This document shows positions 44,903 through 57,644 of a DNA stretch of 64,000 bases, one piece after another (positions within the stretch are counted from its first letter, which is position 1; each line of letters opens with the position of its first letter). The position numbers and the translations under genes were made by a program. Origin of the DNA: Ambrosia x helenae (lineage: Eukaryota; Streptophyta; Magnoliopsida; Asterales; Asteraceae); assembly GCA_030844895.1 (NCBI GenBank), contig CM061231.1:135689023-135753022 (forward strand), written 5' to 3'. Below the pieces are notes generated by a model, which did no database searches, was not told the origin of the DNA, and was given only the letters and a program-made list of their open reading frames with translations.

Positions 44903-45300
44903 CTTTAGTTGTACTTTTAGTTTGTTGCTATAAAAAGATAAGCTTTTGGTTCAGTGGTGGGTTCAAGAGGTATGAAACATCTCCACCACCACCGCCAGTC
45001 TCCGTCGCCTGGGGTGGGTGGTTAGAGAGAGAGAAAAATAATAAGTATTAATAATAATAATAATATTATTATAAAAAAGAGGGGGCCTAGAGAGAGAAAA
45101 ACAGCTAGAGGAGTTGGAGTTTGTGGGGTTTCTGATTGACTCTTGTCTTTGTGTTTGCCTGCCCTATGGTTAATCTAGAGAAGAGAGAGAAGGGGTGGGG
45201 GGTGGGGTAGGGTAGGGTGGGGTGGGTGGGGGTAGGGTGTGGGTGCTGGCTCGTTGGAGAATGTTAAAAAACAGTTTACACTTTTTTTCTTAGTTTTTTC
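44903..45300 (-). promoter_or_regulatory. TCP 5' flank with G-rich tract
   Basis: Contains GAGAGA/TCTCTC runs, an (AAT)n stretch at 45045-45070 and, at 45189-45241, a plus-strand array of GGGG/GGGT runs (C-rich on the gene's sense strand) able to form a G-quadruplex. Likely promoter and 5' UTR. Confidence 0.5.
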
Positions 45301-45914
45301 TGATATCTTTTTGTAAATTAACATATTATATATTACCTTTTTAGAATTTTATGAATTTTGAACTTAATAAATGATATAATATTGTGTTAAAAAACTGCTA
45401 AATGATCTGTAAAATGGAATTCGATAGAAAATCTGCTGTAAGGATGTCTTATTCAATTATTGTGATAAAATAAAGTGATTTTTCTTTTCCTAAACGGAAT
45501 AATATGACAAAACATTGAATATTGAGTTGTCTTGTTGATATAATGTAATCAAGATTTTAATTGAACAGTTTATATGTTTTGTGTTTACAATATCAAATTT
45601 GTAATGAAACTTTTATAACTATTTACATCTAGAAGCGATGTGTAATATTGTTAATTCTTTTTAGTATTATAACTTTTTTTTTATAGGATTTTATTTACTT
45701 AAACTTGTCAAGTTAGATTAAAATAAAAGGTAGAGGAGATGTAAAGTTATAGGAATTTATATATTAAAATGAGCATTTGGTCTAATTGGCTTTAAAAAAT
45801 AAAGGAGCATATCGGTAGGAATCGAAACATAATAACCCATAAAGATTTGATTCCTAATCTTCAAATATTGCTTTATCATGTTATCCATTTGATTCAAGAT
45901 CGCTTAATCTTGCC
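45301..45914. other. Intergenic AT-rich
   Basis: Upstream of the TCP gene; no gene or repeat recognised. Confidence 0.35.
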
Positions 45915-46632
45915 TAGGGCTAACCAGTTCATGAACTGTTCGGTGGAAAGTTCGTTCGTTTAATAAATAAACGAACACGAACAAAAAATTGCGTTCGTTT
46001 GAACATGAACAGAGGCCACGTTCGTTCGTTTGTGTTCGTGAACGTTCGTTAACGTGTTCGTTTGTGTTCGATAGTTTAATGGAGTTTTTAATTTTTATAA
46101 TTTTATTTTATATTCTTTAATTTTTATTTATTTTACAAAAAAAAATATGGAAAATAAGTATATAAGACTTCAAGTTTAAATAAATGAAGACTTCAAGTTT
46201 AAGATGGGAGATTAGTTTTTTGAGACACTACTTTATTATGTTTTACCAATATTATGTTATGTATTAAGTATGTTTGTATAGTTAAGTTATATGTTGGGTG
46301 TTCTACTTAATTTCTTAATATATGTGAATTCGATCTTATTAAAAAATTAATATATGTCCGTTTGTGTTTGTTTTCGCTCATGAACAATTCTTTGTGTTCA
46401 TGAACACTTGTTTGTGTTCATTAATGTTCGTTTATGTTCGTGTGCGTTCATGAACAAACTTAACAAACGAACACAAACGAAAACGAACACGCGTGTTTTC
46501 TTAACAAACAAACACGAACAACAAATCTCGTTCGATAAGTGTTCATGAACTGTTCGTGAACACATAATTTTTCTTAACAAACAAACACGATTAAGACTTT
46601 GTTCGTATTCGTTCGGTTCATTTGCAGCCCTA
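45915..46632. mobile_element. Non-autonomous hAT element (GTTCG-rich)
   Basis: 718 bp; ends TAGGGCTAACCAGTTCATGAAC and inward TAGGGCTGCAAATGAACCG. Both subterminal regions carry many GTTCGTTT/AACGAAC units that can pair across the element. The flanking 8-mers agree only at 6 of 8 with a 2-base shift, so it is old. The frame at 46398-46580 is translation of the repeats. Confidence 0.75.
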
Positions 46633-46956
46633 AATTATTGCCCCTTATCATCAATGCACAACCCCAATTAACAGATAATAATTTAGCAATCTAAAACATA
46701 TAGATTTTAATGTTTTATGATTTGATTGGTGTGTTGGGGCAGTAATTTCTTTGAGTCGTGCCTTTCTAAAACTGGAACTAGATTAGAGGGTTAAATTTAG
46801 TAGAAACGGTGCTCACTTCAAGGGCTAGTAAATAATGGTTAAGACAGCCTAATAATACAAAGGACATCTGTTAACATCTCCACCAACCATCCATATTTTG
46901 TACCTGCAAAGATAGTACTCCATTAATTGTACAAAATAAATAAATGTTTTTATTTA

Positions 46957-47283
46957 TTTATTTATTATTATTATTTTTAACGGTCAACGAATCAATTCCG
47001 AGCACTCTCAAGCACCCTTTTGGCGAATCAGGTACTCGAGAGTACCCGGGCCACCAATTGCCACCAATTCCTGGGAAAACCCGACCACTCACCCGCCCGA
47101 AGGCACGCCGATGAAATAGTCGGTAAAACCGGTCGGGATCAGGACTCGAACCCAAGCCAATGGCCGGGTCATCCCTCATTTCCCTCCACCAATGTCCTCC
47201 AAATGTAGCTAGTGGGAATTGAACCCAAGCCTCCCATAGGAAACTTTAGGCCCTCAACCAACTGGGCTACAAGTGTTGGACAT
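46957..47283 (-). mobile_element. SINE-like repeat, minus strand
   Basis: Minus strand: A box TAGCCCAGTTGGTTGAGG (about 47255-47273), B-box-like GGTTCAATTCC (about 47218-47228), a second GGTTCGAGTCC (about 47145-47155), a G/C-rich body and a tail of ATAAATAAATAAA-type repeats (46941-46978). Diverged relatives at 42300-42545 and 51085-51290. No TSD found. Confidence 0.6.
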
Positions 47284-47919
47284 ATGTTACTAGATTATAC
47301 CGCGTGAGCGTCCCGAGGTTAAGAAACTTAATATAACATATTAATTTTACATATGAAATAGACTGATGTGCTTTACAGTTAAATGCAGAAAAGTTTCGGA
47401 TAGCACCTACTCTAATACAATTAACAATGTATCTCCAATGTTAACGTCTAACCTTAAACAATGTATAACTCTAATGTTAACATCTAACCTAAAAGAATGT
47501 ATAACTCTAATATTAATACCTAACCTAAAACAATGTACAATTCCAATGCTAACACCTATTGAAAATAGAATTCATATTTACTGGTTTTGACATAATTAGT
47601 GACTTGTCTATACATGATTACTGAATTAACTGAACACTATATGTTTTTTTTTCTGTATGAACAAAACCCTACAAAAAATAGTCATTTTTTTCTCCATTTT
47701 TATATAGCACTATGATACTCGATGGAAAGATAACAAAACGCTCGTTAATTTGGTGTAATTTTTTTCTTTAAAAAATCTCGTATATAAAATATATTAACGT
47801 TTAAAAATTATGGGAAAAAACATGAGAGAGAAAAATCCAATTTTTTTTTCTAAAATCATTTAATGGCACATGGGATGTCATTTTTAGCTTTAATTTTATA
47901 TCATTAATGACATGTCATT

Positions 47920-50900
47920 TGTGACACCCGGCATGTTTGGGTCAACATTTTATAAACACATAAGTCTACCTTAGCGAAAAACGTTTATTAAACATACTTG
48001 ACGGGGTCAGTAGAGTCCAAACACAGTCCGTATTGTCCAGGGTACAATGATTCGGGAGATCATTGGGTTAGTCACACACACACACACACGATACGAGTCC
48101 CGTTGTTGGTGAATTACATAAACTAATTAAGTGTATGTGTAGATTATTGGTCGTGTGGTGGATTATATACATAGATGTGTTTAAATGATGTGTAGATGAT
48201 TATCCATACTTAAATATGTTAAACATAGACTAAGGTTGCATGCTCATATGTTAAGGTGCGTTAAAATGCGTTAAACACGACAAACTGGAAAACTAGACAA
48301 ACATGGATTCTGGTTCGACCACTTCGAGTGGTCGAAGGAGGAATTATGTTTTGGTTCGACCCTTTGTAAATGGGCGAACCTGAGATGTGGAATTGAAAGA
48401 ATTCCCTTCGACCAGGACAGGGCTCATTCGACCCTGTGAAAGGGTCGAAGGACGCTACCTTCGACCACTGATAAGGGGCGAAGGAGGATTAGTATAAATA
48501 CCAAACTTTGTCATTTTTCACCATTTCACAAACCCTAACCGTCTCAAAACACTCTCTAGCAACTTTAAACATTGGGGAAGGAGTTTTTGCCCTTGTTTTC
48601 TATAATCTAACCTACAAACATCTTCTACACAAAGATCTAAGGTGTGTTCTTCATTCTAAATCATTTTTAAAGCATTTCAATTCGTTTTTATTAAACCCCA
48701 AGAGTCCAGATCTGATACAAACATGTTTTCATGGATAAAAACCTTTATAATGTCTTTCTAAACAAAACCTATTCATAAACAATGAGTTTTCATACAAATT
48801 AACATGTGTTAATGGTGTTTTATGTGATGTTATGTATTGTTTGATGATTGATTGATGTATAGATGTTATAACAATGATCTAGGACTGTTATTGATGACGT
48901 TTTATGATTGAGATAGGTTACAATTGGTTATTGATGATGTTTTGTCCATTTTGGGGATTTTGGGTTAGATCTAGGGCTTGTTCATGATGATAGTGATAAG
49001 GATATGATTGGGGGTTTCTTGTTCATGATAATTTGAGTGTGTTAAGTTGATTATTGATTCATTTCAGAAAGTTTCCTAATTGGGTAAAGATTGCATGCAT
49101 GATGATGTGACATCTCCATAATTTACTATTTTGGGAAACTGGTAAAACGACTAGATTTTGATGTAAAATCGGTGGGGTTTTGTAGGGATAAGTATTACAT
49201 ACTTGACTGCTGTGTTTGATGATGTTTCAAGGTGTTTCGAATGTGTTTGAAGCGTTTTTAGGAAAATTTGAACAACAGGGGCGAACCTGGACTCCTTCGA
49301 CCGATCGATTGGGCGAAGGAGAGAATCCAGGGGTCGAACCTGGAATATGTTTGGGCGAACGAGGAAAACGGTCGAAGGAGACATCAAAACGGTCGAACGT
49401 GGTAAAAACGGGCGAAGGAGACTTAAAAACGGGCGAAGGAGATTTAATCTGACTGGTTCGACCGTTCTGATGCAGAAATGAGATTTTTGATGCAAACTAA
49501 GTGTTTTATGCTTGAAACTTATGTGTTAAACTTATGTGCATGACTAATTGATGTAATGGGTCACCAACGGGATGTCGGGTCGGTCTGGGATGTCCGGTTA
49601 ACGTTTAAACACACTTTTTAACACACATAGTCAAGATCTGGACAATCGGGGACTAGTTAGCCTTCGGGTTAGTAGTCATCACACTTATATAAACTCATTG
49701 ATAGGTTGTCATTAGTTGGGATTATCATACACGTGTTGGAATTCTAGTTATCAGAAGACGCACTCTAAGGTGAGTTTCACGGCCCCACTCTTTTACTGGT
49801 TTTACATTTTCGGGGGAGAAAACATGTTGTATTCTTTAAACGTGTGTCAACTATGTTTTCATAAAAGGCGTTTCAACTATGTATTTATAAAAGGCGTGTC
49901 AACTATGTTTTCATAAAAGGCGTTTCAACTATGTATTCATGAAAGGTGTGTCAACTATGTTTTCATAAAAGGCGTGTCAACTATGTTTTCATAAAAGGCG
50001 TTTCAACTATGTATTCATGAAAGGTGTGTCAACTATGTTTTCATAAAAGGCGTTTCAACTATGTATTCATGAAAGGTGTGTCAACTATGTTTTCATAAAA
50101 GGCGTTTCAACTATGTTTTCATGAAAGGTGTGTCAACTATGTTTTGGTATTCACGAATTCATTAGGTTTTGGAGTATTCAATATGTTTTCAAGTATTCAT
50201 TATGTTTTCAAGTATTCATTATGTTTTGGAGTATTCATTATATTACTATGCGATCTTTGGAAGTCCCGGGGAGAACCATGAATGTGCGGGGATGCACAAC
50301 GGGGGAAATGTGGATAGATCTATTTGGGCTTGACCGGCCCCACTCGTCGACTGGAGGTCGGACGGGTGCATGTTGTCTCTTAGGTATTCAGTATTCAGTA
50401 TTCAGTATGCAGTATTCAGTATTCAGTATTCATTCGGGCATGTATTCAGTATTCACGGTATTCGAGTCCAGTAATGGTTTTCCAATCGCAGTAGTAAGGT
50501 ATTCATATGTTTTGCATGCATGTGGTCTGGATTGACCATGGGTATTCAGTTGGAGTCGATTTTCACTTGGAGTTGGCATACATTTGGAGTCGGTATTCAT
50601 TAAAAACCTGTGAACTCACCGGCATTATTTGCTGACGTTTTTAGCATGTTTGTCTCAGGTCGCTAAGGTAGCAGCTGTCGATAGGCGCACGGAGTCTCAC
50701 GGCGTCTAGGATTCATGTGCATCTCATTTAGTATTTTCAGACTTTCGTACTTTTGATTCCGTGTTGTAATAAAGTTTTACGCTTCCGCAGCGATGGATCA
50801 TTTATGAAAAACTTAATGGTTTGCTTATGTCATTTTTACGTATCATATAGTGTTGTTTATTGTGACCGTTGACTTGGATCCTGGTGTGTCACGCGCCTCG

Positions 50901-50938
50901 CGGTAAAACCCCGCACGTGGAAATTTGAGGGTGTGACA
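47920..50938 (+). mobile_element. Solo LTR of the Gypsy family
   Basis: 3019 bp, TGTGACACCCGG to GGGTGTGACA, exact TSD TCATT (47915-47919, 50939-50943). Its start, CAGGTCGCTAAGGTAGC block and last 70 bp match the LTRs at 54872-57626 and 60216-62938. TATA-like GTATAAATACC at 48492-48502 follows a CTTCGACC/GGTCGAAGG palindromic array (48310-48485); a second array lies at 49270-49460. Minisatellite at 49843-50140. Confidence 0.92.
49843..50140 (+). repeat. 25-bp minisatellite in the solo LTR
   Basis: About 12 units of the type GTGTCAACTATGTTTTCATA + AAAGGC, alternating GTGTCAACT and GTTTCAACT. Followed by TATTCAGTATTCAG repeats (about 50384-50435). Confidence 0.9.
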
Positions 50939-51084
50939 TCATTGACACATGACACATTCAAAAGGGATGATGTCCTCTTTGAATGTCATATGGGATTTAT
51001 TGCTTACAATTATTATAATAGATAGATATATTGTTTACATATAAGTGAATATGGAATAAACTATATTTTTTTCTTTTTGGCAAA

Positions 51085-51290
51085 TGTTGGGTATTTCGTA
51101 TGCGGCTCTCAATTGCTAAAAGAGGTCTTACTAGCCATTACCCCAGATGGACAGAACTCATAGCCCACCTAGCCATCAGTTTTGAGGAAAACCCGACCTT
51201 CCACCTGTTCGAAAGCATGACAATATTGAAATAATTGGTAAAACCTGACGCTTTTAAAAATTGAACCTATAACCTTTTAGACACACGTGG
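51085..51290 (-). repeat. Diverged SINE-like repeat
   Basis: Shares GGAAAACCCGACC-TCCACC, TTCGAAAGCATG and ATAATTGGTAAAACC with the repeat at 46957-47283. Old copy, boundaries approximate. Confidence 0.45.
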
Positions 51291-51439
51291 GTGGTATGAA
51301 ATGAACTAATTACTAAATACTTTTCAAAATTTCTTTGTTAATAATACATACGTACCATAAGTCGAAGCTATTTTATTATGTATAACAATGATTTATATAG
51401 TACAAGAGATAAATAGACAAATTATAAATATATTAATAG

Positions 51440-53219
51440 GCCAGCGATTTGAACAGTAACTTTGGTTTTCTGCCCTTCATGACGCTTTATATAACATTGT
51501 TTTTAATAATCATTCAGTATTGTGCCTTGGTTCAGTGATTTGTGGTCATGTTTAACACGCAGTCGACCCGGGTTCGATTCTTTGGGGGGGGGGCTTTTTT
51601 TTTGGCTAATTTAAGTTTTAGGTGGTGTTTGACACATCAGTATTTATGGGGCGGTTCATTAGGGTTTTCCACTTTATAAAAATGTATCTCTGCTCTCTCT
51701 GTCTACAACCTCTTCGTCTTCTTCTTTTCACCCAGCGTCTTCTTCTCCGTTATAATCTGACATGATCACCGTCTTTCTTTTTCGAAATCACCACTGTCAT
51801 GGATATCTGGTGTCACGCCGAAATCGAATAGCAGGTATTGATCTTATTTTATTCTCTTTTTCTCGGTCTATCTTTCTCTCTGTTTTCGTCTGTAATTTGT
51901 ATTTGATAGGGTGTGTGTGTGTGTGTTTAATTGTGTGCTAAACCCTAGCCGCCATCGTCTGCGTTTGTTTTATGGTTGTTAGATGATGGTGGTCGTCGGT
52001 TGAGGTTCGACGAGATGGACCGAAGATGTTAATATTAGACAAAGATTAAAGCCTTACGAACAAAACAAGTTATGCTGTGTACAAATAAATATTTGGAGCT
52101 TTATGAATAACCTTATAAGATTTTAAATTATTTGTTTTTTATGTTGTTTCAAAAGTTTTAACGGTGAAATTTGTTTTTATTATTATTTTGTATGTTCTGG
52201 AAAACTATATTTAGTCACATTGAATGTTCATGTTCATTTGACTTCCATTAGAATAAATTCGGTATTATTCATTTGATTCCGGTCTTTGTTTACATTTTTT
52301 TGTCAAATCAAACTTTCCTTAGTTGATATATCCCTCATTGCGTTACATTAAAAGCTTTATATGATATTTTGCATTTAACAACAAAATCCATACCAATTGA
52401 ACCACCAAACATTTAGTAAGCAAAATAACTCGCATACTACAATTGATTCCAGTCTTTATTTATATTTTTTGTCAAATCGAACTTTACTTAGTCGATATAT
52501 CCATCACATGGGCAGTTGTATGTTGCGCTATCAAGGGTCAAAAGTCAAGATGGACTGAAGATACTAATGCTAGATCAAGATGACAACCTTACGAACAAAA
52601 CATCAAACGTTGTGTATAAAGAAATATTTGAAGCTTTATGAATAACTTTATAAGATTTTGATTTCTCTGTTTTTTATTTTAGGTTTATTAATGTTGCTTT
52701 AAAAATTCGAATAGTGAATTTTTTTTATTATTTTCAGTTTTATGAAAACTATATTTAGTCACTCTGTTGAGAGACCTTGGTCATTGCTATGTGTTTCATT
52801 ACTACTGTTACTAGCGCATACTATATGTATTTCATTTCATTTCATAGGGTTGATTTGACCCGGATACTACTTATTACATATTTGCAAACACTATATAACA
52901 CATGAATTGCTAACTTTTCTTTATTATATGTATCAAATGGGTATGCTCACCAATACGTTTTGTATTGACCAAATTATTTTCGCACATGTTTCAGGTTGTT
53001 ATGAGATTACTATTAAGCTTTTGGAACTTAGAGTTAGACTTGAGATTTACTAAATTCATTTTAGATTGTTAGTTCTTAAACGTTGTATTCTTGTAATTTC
53101 ATTTCAATGTAATAAATTACTTAATCAATGTATCAAAATTTACATTTCTAGTCTATGAGCTATTGAACAATCGTCACTATGTGACACCTCGATGTTTCCG
53201 CCATCGGTTGGGGTGTTAC
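51440..53219 (+). repeat. LARD-2 5' LTR (left end uncertain)
   Basis: Ends CGCCATCGGTTGGGGTGTTACA like LARD-1, followed by a primer site. TATA-like CTTTATAAAAATG at about 51672 precedes a C/T-rich leader. A tRNA-like unit with B box GGGTTCGATTC (about 51570-51580) lies upstream. The LTR start was not fixed; about 51.4 kb is a guess. Confidence 0.65.
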
Positions 53220-53221
53220 AA

Positions 53222-53237
53222 ATTGGTATCAGAGCCA
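53222..53237 (+). other. LARD-2 primer binding site
   Basis: TTGGTATCAGAGCCATGG two bases after the LTR end, same as LARD-1. Confidence 0.88.
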
Positions 53238-53434
53238 TGGTTATAGGGAATTAGGTTATTAGAATGCCTTTTAGCCTAGTCTATAACTAAGCTTACATTC
53301 ACGAGTCCTCTCGTGTATATTTCTCTTTATTCTTATATTTTCTTTCAAGATATTTTCGCTATGGTTCTTTCTCGTTATTTCTTTCGGAATTTTGCTTGGA
53401 GAAGAAGACACTCGTATGTCACATACGAAACGAT

Positions 53435-53679
53435 ATCACCAAGTTAGGAGTGATATTCATACCTTGGTGATTGGTTTCCACTCCCCATATGTTATACATC
53501 TTTGGAATATGTCTTTGGGATAGGAGTGACATCCACACCTCAAAGAATATTTCCTCCAAAAAGAAACTTAACCACTAAGCTGGAAGTGATATCCTTAACT
53601 TAGCGACTGGTTTCACTCCACTATAGTTTTCAATTTTGAAATACATCTTTGAGTTGGGAGTGAAATCCACATCTCAAGG
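53435..53679 (+). ncRNA. Array of four structured hairpins in LARD-2 leader
   Basis: Four stems share the loop pattern GGAGTGA-ATCCA but have different stem sequences: ATCACCAAG/CTTGGTGAT (53435-53471), CTTTGGG/CTCAAAG (53513-53545, one G-U), CTAAG/CTTAG (53575-53603) and CTTTGAG/CTCAAGG (53647-53679, one G-U). Hairpins 1+2 and 3+4 form two diverged tandem units about 135-140 bp apart. CACTCC after hairpins 1 and 3 can pair with the loop GGAGTG. Function (dimerisation or packaging) is inference. Confidence 0.5.
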
Positions 53680-54871
53680 ATCTATTTCTGCATCTCGTTT
53701 TTAACCTCGCTAAAGTTTTGGAATTCACTAGTGGCGGGGCACGTGCAATCTGGAAGGGGAGTGCCTGTATCTTGAGTTTTCTATCTAGGCCTCGTATTTC
53801 GTATAAATCCCAATCAGACGAGGGAGCCGTATACCTACATGGGAACTCTTGGGATGAGCATTCACTTATAGGCTAAAGTACACCCCCACAAGTCACTAGG
53901 AAAATTCAAATACTTGAGTTATTCAAAGTTTCCTATGGAAACAATCCCAATGTTTTATACCATTGATATTTATATTTGTTTATCATTTGAAGACTCAATT
54001 TAATCACTTGATGTTTCATATGCCATTATTCATGATCATTCGCTTTTGAATCATTATTAAAACTTTTTGTTCGATATATTATCGCATTAAAGCTTACACT
54101 ATTTCACTTATGATTTGTGACTTTTACACTATAAGGTATTACACTTTTTACGTTAAAACATTTTTACCCACGACTTAAGTTTTAAACTTTGTGTTTAACT
54201 TCGACCACATTCTGGTTTTAGGAATGTTGCGTCATCATACAGTTGAAATTGAACATGTTTCCTAAACTTATTATTCAACCTGTTTTATATCCTCATGTTT
54301 ACAAACTTACTTGATCGAAGTCACCGTATATCCTCATATACCTAATACTAATATAGCTACACCCAGTCGCCTAAGCCATAGTCAACTAACCTTAGTTAGC
54401 ACTTCTTAGTCAGACTAAACTCATACATAAATGCCTACCTACACGGTACACGCTACTACACTACTCTCTAAAACGATTAACTTGGCAACTTGTCCTGTAT
54501 GTCTTTTCACAAAGCCTATTCACCAGATTAGAACACACTTTATATACACCCTGTGCCTTGAAACAAGTAGCCCGCTAAGAGCTCAAAGAGATGCCTTAAC
54601 GATCCTTACAAACAAACAATCTTTCAATGTATAAATTTCGTAAAAGGTTGACAATTAAAAGGTTTCAAGTTTACCCAGTCCTAACGGGTAACACTTAGAT
54701 TTTCTCAACATTTCATAACAATAAAAATTTTTTGACTTTTCAACCCACAAGTTAAAGAACTGATTAAATACAGAAAAGTGAGTCTGTTTTGAACCTAAAG
54801 CATTCTTCAGTTTCTAAAAAGTATCCTCATACGTTACTACTATTCTTTCAACTATATCACAAAGCTTAAGT

Positions 54872-57626
54872 TGTGACACCCGGCAAACTCAGGTTAGTAA
54901 CGTTGACTAAACTAATAAGTCTACCATAGCGAGTCATGCATATTACGTACTTAACGGGGTCAGTCGAGTCGGTACGATGATTCTGGGAATCATCGGGAGT
55001 CGTTACGATGATCCGCGGGATCATCGGGAGTCGGTCCATAACCATGTGTACAAGGATTGGCGATTCATGGAATCGCCGGGTTTAACGCACACACACAAGT
55101 CTCGAGTCCCGGGAATTGGTGAACGGATGTAAACGTGTTAGCTATCGTGCATTATATGTTTGTAATCACTATGTGACTTATCGGTATGTGAAAATGTGTT
55201 TATATATGTTAAAATAGTGTTTAACGCGCCAAAAACCTGTTCCAGCATCTCCGAGGCGATTAGGAGCCTGGGAAGCCCCTAATCGCCCCAACCAGAGGCG
55301 AGTAGGAGAGGCTTGGGGCGAATAGGAGCCTACTCGCCTAAGCTTGGGGCGAATAGGAGCCTACTCGCCTGAAGTTGTCCGCTACTCGTGTATACTGCTG
55401 AGCACGGGTCAAAACACCTATAAATAGAACCCTTGACTCCCCAAACACCATTTGTGCAACCCTAACTGATCCTAAGCCACCCACACACCCTAGAACACCT
55501 CTGGAACTTGTTTTGCTACAAAAATCACCATTTCCAAGCTTACACACCTTTCTTTGATAAAATCCAAGGTGTGTTCTTCATCTCTAACCTTTGTAAAGTT
55601 GTTGTTTTGGTTCCCCAAAAGTCCAGACCTTGTTTTTCTAAGTTTGTGTCTTTAAAACCCTTTGAAAAGAGTTCTAAAACAAGTCTACACCATAATACTT
55701 GCTATATGTGAAGTATTTGTGCATATGATGATTGTTGGTGATTATAACATGGATGTTTCCATGAATTTGTTGTACTTCTGATGTGTAGGTGTTGTTAGGA
55801 TGATTATCTATGAGTTTAAGCTCTTGTTATGGTGTTTAGGTGCAAGTATGCATTTTGACCCATTTGGGTAATTCTTGAAGAATAGGATGTTATGATACGA
55901 TTCATTGCTTGTTTATGGTTAGAAATCATGCTAGGATGATGATATAACATAGAGATGATGAATTGCAACTTGTAGGAGATGAAATCTGATTGTTTCCATT
56001 TAAGGAAAGATAAGGTTAGTTAATGAAACCTAGTATTTTGCCATTTTTGGAAATAATCGCACCGAGCCCGTTAGAGCAGAGATAAATTGGGGGTTTTTGC
56101 TTGGAAAGGGTTGGTTAATAGTTTAGTTTTGATATTGGGTGTTTTTACATGTTTCGGATCTGATTTGGAGGGTTTAACGCGCGAAAACGCGCATCAGCAG
56201 GCTTGGGGCGAATAGGAGCCTACTCGCCTGAAGCTTGGGGCGAATAGGAGCCTACTCGCCTGAAGCTTGGGGCGAATAGGCCCTACTCGCCTGAAGCTTG
56301 GGGCGAATAGGCCCTACTCGCCTATTGACCTCCTCCTACTCGCTAGTTGACTTTTCCTAATTGCATGAAAGTTTCCTAATCGTGTGTACTGCTGTCGTAA
56401 ACGTATTTTGACATCTCGGAACATGATTTAACACCTAGGAACATGGTAGGAACCCCGGGATACACCCAATGACTTAGTAACACGTGTTCGGATCTGTTTA
56501 TGCGTTAATCGGACATTATGCTAGACTAGGTGAACTATTGCGCGCATTGAATGTTTAAATGCATGTGATGCATGATGTCTTGTATTTACCTAACACGTGG
56601 GATGTCGGGTCACCAATGGGATGTCGGGTCTTGTCTGGTACGGTCGGTTTAACAGTCAAAGATGTTTTCAAACGTTTATGGTCATGGTCTGGACATTCGG
56701 GGACTAGTTAACCTACGGGTTATTAGTCCGGGTACTTACATACATCTTATGATAGGTCGCCGCTATTTGGGGCTATCATAGCACACTGATTTAACTGTTT
56801 TCAAGTAACGCGATCTAAGGTGAGTTCACGGCCCCACACTTTATTGGTTTTGTTTTCGGGGTGAGAAACATGCGTATACATTTTGGATCACACATTTACA
56901 TGTTATAAGTTATAAACACATGTTTTCATGTTATACTATGGCTCACACCTTATTACTATACGGTTCATCTAAGTCCCTTAGAAACCACTAATACGGGGAT
57001 GTAGCGGGGAAATGTGGATAGCGCTATTGGGCCTGACAAACCCCACTCGACGGCTGGAGGCCGGGCGGGTGCATATTGTCTCAATCACACTAGGCTTACC
57101 GAAGATGAGGTAGTCTGTAAACAAGGGTATCACACAGTCAGCAATGGTTTCGCCCGTATGAGTAACACACTTGACGCCTAGCTAGCGTACGAACAAGCAT
57201 AGTATGAACAGTAACAATAATAGTAACGGTAACGGCAACAATTTTTAAAGGATTAACGAAACGATTATTGAAAAAGAAAAACCTGTGAACTCACCAGCAT
57301 TATATGTTGACATTTTTGGCATGTTTTCTCAGGTCGCTAAGGTAGCGGTTAATGGCTAGGTGCGCACTGAGTCTTGCACGGCGTCTAGGAGTCTTGTTGC
57401 ATATTAAACTATGATTTGGAAAAACTGTAATATGTCTTTTGGTTGTAAACAAGAAATGCTTCTGCTGCTGGTTTATGGCTCAAAGCATAATGTTTTGGTT
57501 GTTTCATGGAATATCTTACGTATTTTCTTACATTTAGTTGTCGTTTGTTGTGACCGTTGACTTGGATCCTGGTGTGTCACGCGCCTCGCGGTAAAACCCC
57601 GCATGTGAAAATTTGAGGGTGTGACA
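54872..57626 (+). repeat. Gypsy 5' LTR
   Basis: TGTGACACCCGGCAAACTC to GAGGGTGTGACA. TATA-like CCTATAAATAGAAC at 55419-55432. Palindromic GGCGAATAGGAGCCTACTCGCC units upstream of the TATA (55250-55375) and in four further tandem copies at 56205-56330. The ORFs at 55338 and 55508 recur in the 3' LTR and are not genes. Confidence 0.93.
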
Positions 57627-57629
57627 GAT

Positions 57630-57644
57630 TGGTATCAGAGCCAA
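57630..57644 (+). other. Gypsy primer binding site
   Basis: TGGTATCAGAGCCAA three bases after the 5' LTR. Confidence 0.9.

Larger units (their letters stand above)
47290..51026 (-). mobile_element. Non-autonomous Helitron B with nested solo LTR
   Basis: Minus strand: 5' TCTATCTATTATAATAATTG preceded by A (51026), 3' end ATAATCTAG followed by T (CTAG 47290-47293) after a worn GC hairpin. Body matches Helitron A. Without the LTR insert it is about 0.7 kb. No Rep/helicase. Confidence 0.72.
53220..54871 (+). mobile_element. LARD-2 interior, left part
   Basis: Noncoding interior homologous to LARD-1 (53740-53885 matches 8725-8865). It begins with a hairpin-rich leader (53435-53679). Broken at 54871 by the Gypsy element and resumes at 62944. 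Confidence 0.8.

Noticed and set aside
46398..46580. 60-codon minus frame with repeated NEHK-like sequence
   Set aside because: Produced by GTTCGTTT/AACGAAC subterminal repeats of the hAT element.
51660..51835. First exon of a host gene at 51.7 kb
   Set aside because: TATA, C/T-rich leader and a possible splice site fit the LARD-2 LTR promoter better; no coding frame follows.
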